From Antennarius striatus (taxonomy: Eukaryota; Chordata; Actinopteri; Lophiiformes; Antennariidae), in assembly GCF_040054535.1 (NCBI RefSeq), contig NC_090789.1, positions 6,738,697 through 6,802,696 of the forward strand: DNA of 64,000 nt. The letters run 5' to 3'. The notes below the pieces were generated by a model, which saw nothing but the letters and a program-made list of their open reading frames with translations, had not been told where the DNA came from and searched no databases. Both the position numbers and the translations under genes were made by a program. Position 1 is the first letter of the stretch. Every line of letters begins with the position of its first letter. Below are positions 59,401 through 64,000 of the stretch, piece after piece.

Positions 59401-62358
59401 CATCGGAGGAGGTCCCGTTCTCGCTCCTACAGCCCCGAAAAGCGCCGCAGAATGAGCCAGAGCACCTCCCCTACATCAAATGGGCGGAATCATGCTGGCT
59501 CCAGGGTAAGTGTGACGTGATGGGAGGACAGGACAAAGGGCAAACCAAATGAGTATGCATGGACATAATTTAAAGGTGTTCTGAATGCATTGGGAGTTTT
59601 CAGGATATTTCATTGAACAGTTTAGCTTGAAATCCTGAGAACTCTTGTAGAAAACTTATAGTAGCTATTGCAAATAAAATTCAATGTGTGAATGATATTT
59701 TTACAATATTTTGAAATGGGGTCATAAAAACTGTTGTTGCTGCAGTGGGAAACCACTTTTATGTGATTTAATAACCCCTTTTTTTTATTAACCTTCCCCT
59801 CTCATTGTACCAACAGAGCTGTGACTTGACAAAAGAAGCGTACAGTCATAGCGATGCTGCTGATGTTAGGGTATGTGGACCTCTAACATATTCTGGGCAA
59901 GAGTAATGAAATGTTTGTGTGTGGGTCAGACGCTGCTCCCAGAGGATGAGGACTAGAGAGCCGGGCTGTATCCATCCATCGATATCAAAAGATTTACATA
60001 TTGATTTTTTTTTGTAACTATTTCCCATTATTCATCATCGAGTTACTCGGTGCTTATAAAAACGAGCCTGCATTGAAATTACTGCTTTTTAATTTTGCCA
60101 TAATAATTGAGTATGGTGAAATGTTTGGGTTCTTTTTTAGGTTTTTCAGTTATGTGTTTTCATTCATTACTGGAAGAACTACCAATGCATGTAAACAATG
60201 CTTTTTATGCTAAAGTCAATACGATTTAAATGTTCCTTTGGCTAACATTTTTATTACACAGCCTTTGAAGCTTTCACCAAACTGATAAGGGAAAGAGAAG
60301 ATAAAATATGTTTGAAGAAACTATCTTACAGGGAGTATTTGGTATGAGTAAATAAAAGATGGCACCATGTTAGACTGTTTTATGTAATCTCAGCAGTGAG
60401 GTCCATGTGATCATGCCAAGCAGAACTTAAGGTAGGGTTTCAAAGCAAGTTGGGGATGAATTTATAAAATGTTACTATGTTTAATTTTCCCATTTTGAAA
60501 GCTGTTTAAGGGGTTATTAAAGCTGTCATAGTTAACCCACTGATAATTTCCTGTTGGATGGATTTAACAGTAGATTCTTGGACAGAATGGCTTTAATTGT
60601 TGTTAAACTTTATGCAGATCCTTACCTTTTAGTAGCAAATCCATAAATACCTATTTTAAACCAGTATTCATAATAGGAGCAAGTATTCCATTTTATTGCC
60701 TTATTCATAAAAAATAAAACTGATCAGAATAAGGGAATATATAAAGAATTTTTTTTTGTGCTGTAAATGACTGATTTCATGTATTTCATTGGTTCAATAT
60801 GATCTGCATGGTGTATGACACATGCAAACAGCTGCCATGTGCATGGACATACATGTTTTGCATATGAAATCCAGTGAGTTGAGTTTATATGTGAAGATTT
60901 AAAGTTGATATTGATCCTTATTTTTTTTAACCCACCAGGCAAACCCTGATCCCAGCACGTGTCTGGGGGTTTTTGGCCTGAGCCTGTACACCACAGAGCG
61001 TGACCTGAGGGAGGTGTTTTCACGTTACGGTCATCTGGCTGGGGTTAAAGTGGTGTACGATCAGCGCACCGGTCGCTCCCGTGGCTTCGCTTTCATTTAC
61101 TTTGAGAGACTTGAGGATTCCAAGGAGGTATTTGGAAGTCTGTTTTTATTTAGTGATCAGAAATTCAATGATTATTCAGATCTGTTGGTCAATTGCATTT
61201 GTCTGGGGATTGTAAGAAAAGAACCAAAAAATAGTTTTAAAAGAAAAGCAGATGGTGTACTTATTTTTTGATTTTACACTTTATTAAGTACTGAATGACA
61301 TCCCTTTATAATCAATAATTGTACGTCATAAAGGCTTTTAACTGCATATGAACCTAATGTATTTTGTTTTTTGGGTGTGATTACATAGGTTTGCCACTAG
61401 ATGTCAGCTTTGTCACAAGCGCCGCTGCTGTCATAATGGAACTCATGAATTAAATAACTTCAATAACTGAAACCATTTACATTAGTCTGACATCTTTTTC
61501 CTCATCCTACCTTCTTTAGGCAATGGAGCGAGCCAATGGCATGGAGCTGGATGGGAGGCGCATTAGAGTGGATTTTTCTATCACCAAACGACCCCATACC
61601 CCCACACCAGGAATATACATGGGCCGACCCACTCAGTAAGATCAACCTTAATGTAAAATCATGCTTAACCTGTTGTCTGGTATTAACAAGGGTCACACTG
61701 TTGATGTTTTGTACAACCTTGAATTTATATATAAGATTTCATTCAAGCCTGCATGAGTAAAAAGAGACTGGGATTATTTAATGTTTTGATGTCAGGGGTC
61801 ACAGCATTTTCATTTCAAACTAGCCTTTTTGGGACTCATTTGGAGCGATTCGTATCACTTTTGACATGTTCTTGTGTGTTACGAGTGAAAAGCACTTGGA
61901 AGTAATGACCTATCTTTTTTTTTAACAGCAATGGAGGTGGTGGCGGCGGAAGCAGCAGGAGGGGAAGAGACTCATACTATGACCGTGGTGGTTATGACCG
62001 CTATGACAGATACGATGAGTATGACTATAGATATAGGTGAGTAATGACCTGAGTACAATGTCAATGTCAACCATTAGTGTGGATGAAAAAGCTAAAACAT
62101 TTCGTCGTCTTTGCAGTCGCAGACGCTCTCCATCGCCCTACGACGGTCGGTACAGGTCTCGCTCACGATCTCGCTCCTACAGCCCACGTAAGTGTGAGTA
62201 GAAACACTGAGCGCATCCATCACGTCACGTCCAGACGTGAAATCAGATGGCTGTAAATTGAAACAGATTTACGCGTCTTGATTGATTTCTTTTCATTAGT
62301 AACAGACTCATAACTAATCTAACACACATTTTATTTTGTGTTCGCAGGGCGATATTAA
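56434..62358 (+). CDS. tra2a: Transformer-2 alpha, SR-like splicing regulator
   Basis: Coding exons 56434-56469, 59009-59136, 59340-59505, 60939-61127, 61520-61635, 61929-62036, 62117-62187 and 62348-62358 (825 nt, 274 aa). It starts [12 protein letters not shown], followed by an N-terminal RS domain (about 13-110), an RRM (about 117-195) with RNP2 LGVFGL and RNP1 RGFAFIYF, the linker [18 protein letters not shown], a glycine patch, a tyrosine-rich stretch ([19 protein letters not shown]) and a C-terminal RS tail ending SYSPRRY. Tra2 proteins bind GAA-rich exonic enhancers in the nucleus and activate exon inclusion. Intron 1 holds a purine-rich poison exon, and a possible extra 54-nt exon lies before the RRM. 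The RRM and the linker favour Tra2a, and its ccdc126 neighbour agrees with human 7p15. Confidence 0.95.
58344..58651 (+). other. tra2a: tra2a poison exon (autoregulatory)
   Basis: In intron 1, acceptor CTTTCTTCATTAAG precedes 308 nt very rich in GAA/AGAAG motifs and a donor CCCTAG|GTTAAG follows. Spliced after exon 1, the frame reads 24 codons (V-I-D-R-E-G-F..) to TAA at 58417-58419. TRA2A and TRA2B are known to control their own levels through such ultraconserved stop-containing exons that Tra2 protein itself activates; position and composition agree. Exact ends are inferred. Confidence 0.65.
59817..59870 (+). other. tra2a: Candidate in-frame 54-nt cassette exon of tra2a
   Basis: A pyrimidine-rich tract and CCAACAG acceptor precede 18 open codons ([18 protein letters not shown]) and a donor AGG|GTATGT. 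Both neighbours are in phase 0, so inclusion adds 18 residues between the RS1 domain and the RRM (292 aa total). I recall no such exon in mammalian TRA2A. Confidence 0.45.
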
Positions 62359-64000
62359 GACACGTCTTCCAGCGTTTGGCTTCCCTCCAATAATTGATGG
62401 TGTGTGATTTCTCAATGTGTGTTTGAGAGGGACATTATAAACTGGCATGCCTATAGCAATAGAACTCTGAAGTTCTTGTTTACATGCAATAGATGTCTTA
62501 ATTTTTAGACGTTCTGATTCATTTTGCTGGGTGTGAGGGGAGATCTCAAAACTGTTGGTTTATTGTTCATTCTTGCTCCCTTCTTCAGTCTTCTGCAGTA
62601 AACATACTTTTTTTCACGTCCTGCAATTGTTGTGGTGTCTACTCAATAATGTGGTTCTTGTCCTGATGGAGAAAGAAAACTTAAGATTGGTAAATGTTAG
62701 TGACACTTTAACTGGTAAGTAACTTTAACTGGTAAATATGGCTGGTTATTCCAGTGTTCAGAGGTTGGTTTTCTTCTCTTGGCGCATGAGTTTTTGTTTT
62801 TCTATCAGATTTAGTATCATATTACATTTTTTAAAAAATGTTTGTTTGAAAATACAAAAAATGTGAAAACCTCAAATATTGTAATGTCATTTTCTGACTT
62901 ATGTGCGAGAAATTTGAAGTTTTGGGTTTTCAGGTAGGAGTTAGTGCTTTAAGTTGAGTGGGTGAGGTGTAAAAACAGCTTGTTGGAGTTTCACAGAACA
63001 AGAACAAGACAAATGCCAAGACGATATGCATAAGTATACCATCACACAGATTTTAAGTGTTATTTTATTGAAGCAGTCTTAAATAGCATATTTCATTGTT
63101 ACAGTTTTCGCTAATTCAATATCCACCAATTAAAACATGGAAGAAATGACTTTAACCAAGCCTTTATGGGGACGGCTTTTGTTGTGTAAGATACAAAGTT
63201 CACGTAAGAAAACAGCAACTTGACAAGTATTCTGCATACATGGTTTGGTCAGAGACATAACTACATGGTTACTATAACAACAAAAGAGCTTTGCTTGGCT
63301 GAATAGATTTATTCCATGTCAAACTGTTGAGCTGACAGAACATGGAGCAGTTTGGTGACATTGTTTTTGTGTAAAACTATCATTATTTCTGGCTCTGAAA
63401 AACTTGCAAACTGCATCAACACAACCTGATCAGTTTTTATCCCAAATGAGATGCGGCTTGGGATACAAGGTCGAAACAAGATCATGCAACTGAGTGGCTA
63501 ATCCCAAAAGTAAACCACAAGGAGTGGAGCCTTCCTTATCTGTAGACCTTAGCCCTAATAAAAAGGCATTCCAGTCGAATGTTAATAATCACTGCCGACA
63601 TGTCATGGGGCCCCTCCGAGTGGTGTTCGTTGACATTGACTCAAAGATCATTATGTTCCAAGGTAAGGATGAGCTGGCAGGGTCAAAGTTTGAGGTCTCA
63701 ATAAAATTTCAACACTCATAAGACATAAATCATACAGCTACACGAATCCCTGAGCTACCTTCCTGCAGAACTTGAGTAAGTTAATGTCATGAAATAAAAC
63801 TTAACATGGTTCAAGTCCTTTCACTCGTCTGCAGCCAATTTTTATGTTTTATTTTGTACAGATTTGGTGCTGTCCTCATCAGGATGCAGCAGAAAACAAA
63901 ATTTAAATGTCTTCTTCCTGTGCCAGAGTTCTAGCTCACACATGTCAAACTGAAATATCACTGAACCCTTTCTATTGTGATAAACCAATCATATTTTTTG
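62359..64000 (+). other. tra2a 3' UTR and downstream DNA
   Basis: No coding exon recognised. AGTAAA at 62597 followed by GTTGTGGTGTCT could end the tra2a transcript. On the opposite strand AATAAA (plus TTTATT at about 63063) could mark the 3' end of a convergent gene to the right; this is a guess. Confidence 0.3.

Noticed and set aside
61389-61405. CTCF-like CCACTAGATGTCAGC in a tra2a intron
   Set aside because: A core mismatch (GT instead of GG) makes it much weaker than the 37.65-kb site.
63494-63721. 75-codon plus-strand frame near the right edge
   Set aside because: No domain, no splice context and atypical composition; not a recognisable exon.

Overview
This window is nuclear DNA from a bony fish, most likely a percomorph teleost. 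It has split genes with GT-AG introns, many (CA)n/(TA)n microsatellites, short dispersed repeats and CpG-rich promoters. Six protein-coding genes can be read exon by exon. Their order matches a fused teleost version of human 7q21 (DLX5), 8q24 (AGO2) and 7p15 (PALS2-NPY-FAM221A-CCDC126-TRA2A). The Ago2 protein carries the two PIWI substitutions typical of most teleosts. No bacterial, phage, CRISPR or viral gene system is visible.

Layout. 1-1292 (-): dlx5a homeobox gene, cut by the left edge. 1293-3525: shared upstream region between dlx5a and ago2, which diverge head to head about 2.2 kb apart; it holds a long hairpin and a cluster of palindromic ATTAAT motifs. 3526-13313 (+): ago2 in 20 coding exons (870 aa), followed by an unusually long 3' UTR to about 21.6 kb with three let-7 seed matches. 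22712-37110 (-): pals2 (mpp6), a MAGUK scaffold gene with 11 coding exons, a frame-compatible alternative N-terminal exon, an untranslated exon and a TATA/GC-box promoter. 37.6 kb: a CTCF-like site and a palindrome separate pals2 from npy. 38336-40100 (-): npy, complete (99 aa prepro-hormone). 40.2-48.3 kb: gene-free AT-rich DNA with repeats. 48329-51148 (-): fam221a. 51.1-51.8 kb: divergent fam221a/ccdc126 promoter. 53793-54418 (+): ccdc126. 56434-62358 (+): tra2a, including a purine-rich poison exon and a candidate 54-nt cassette exon.

The genes do not form one pathway. Dlx5a is a developmental transcription factor, Ago2 is the miRNA/siRNA effector, Pals2 organises membrane polarity complexes, NPY is a secreted neuropeptide, Tra2a regulates splicing, and Fam221a and Ccdc126 are poorly characterised. 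The most interesting signals are regulatory or RNA-level: the altered Ago2 slicer residues, inverted transposon copies flanking ago2 exons 3-5, a ~100-bp TG tract abutting the npy exon 3 acceptor, an alternative pals2 N-terminus and two alternative tra2a exons. Exon limits were derived by hand from splice signals, reading frame and recalled family sequences; no alignment or search could be run.
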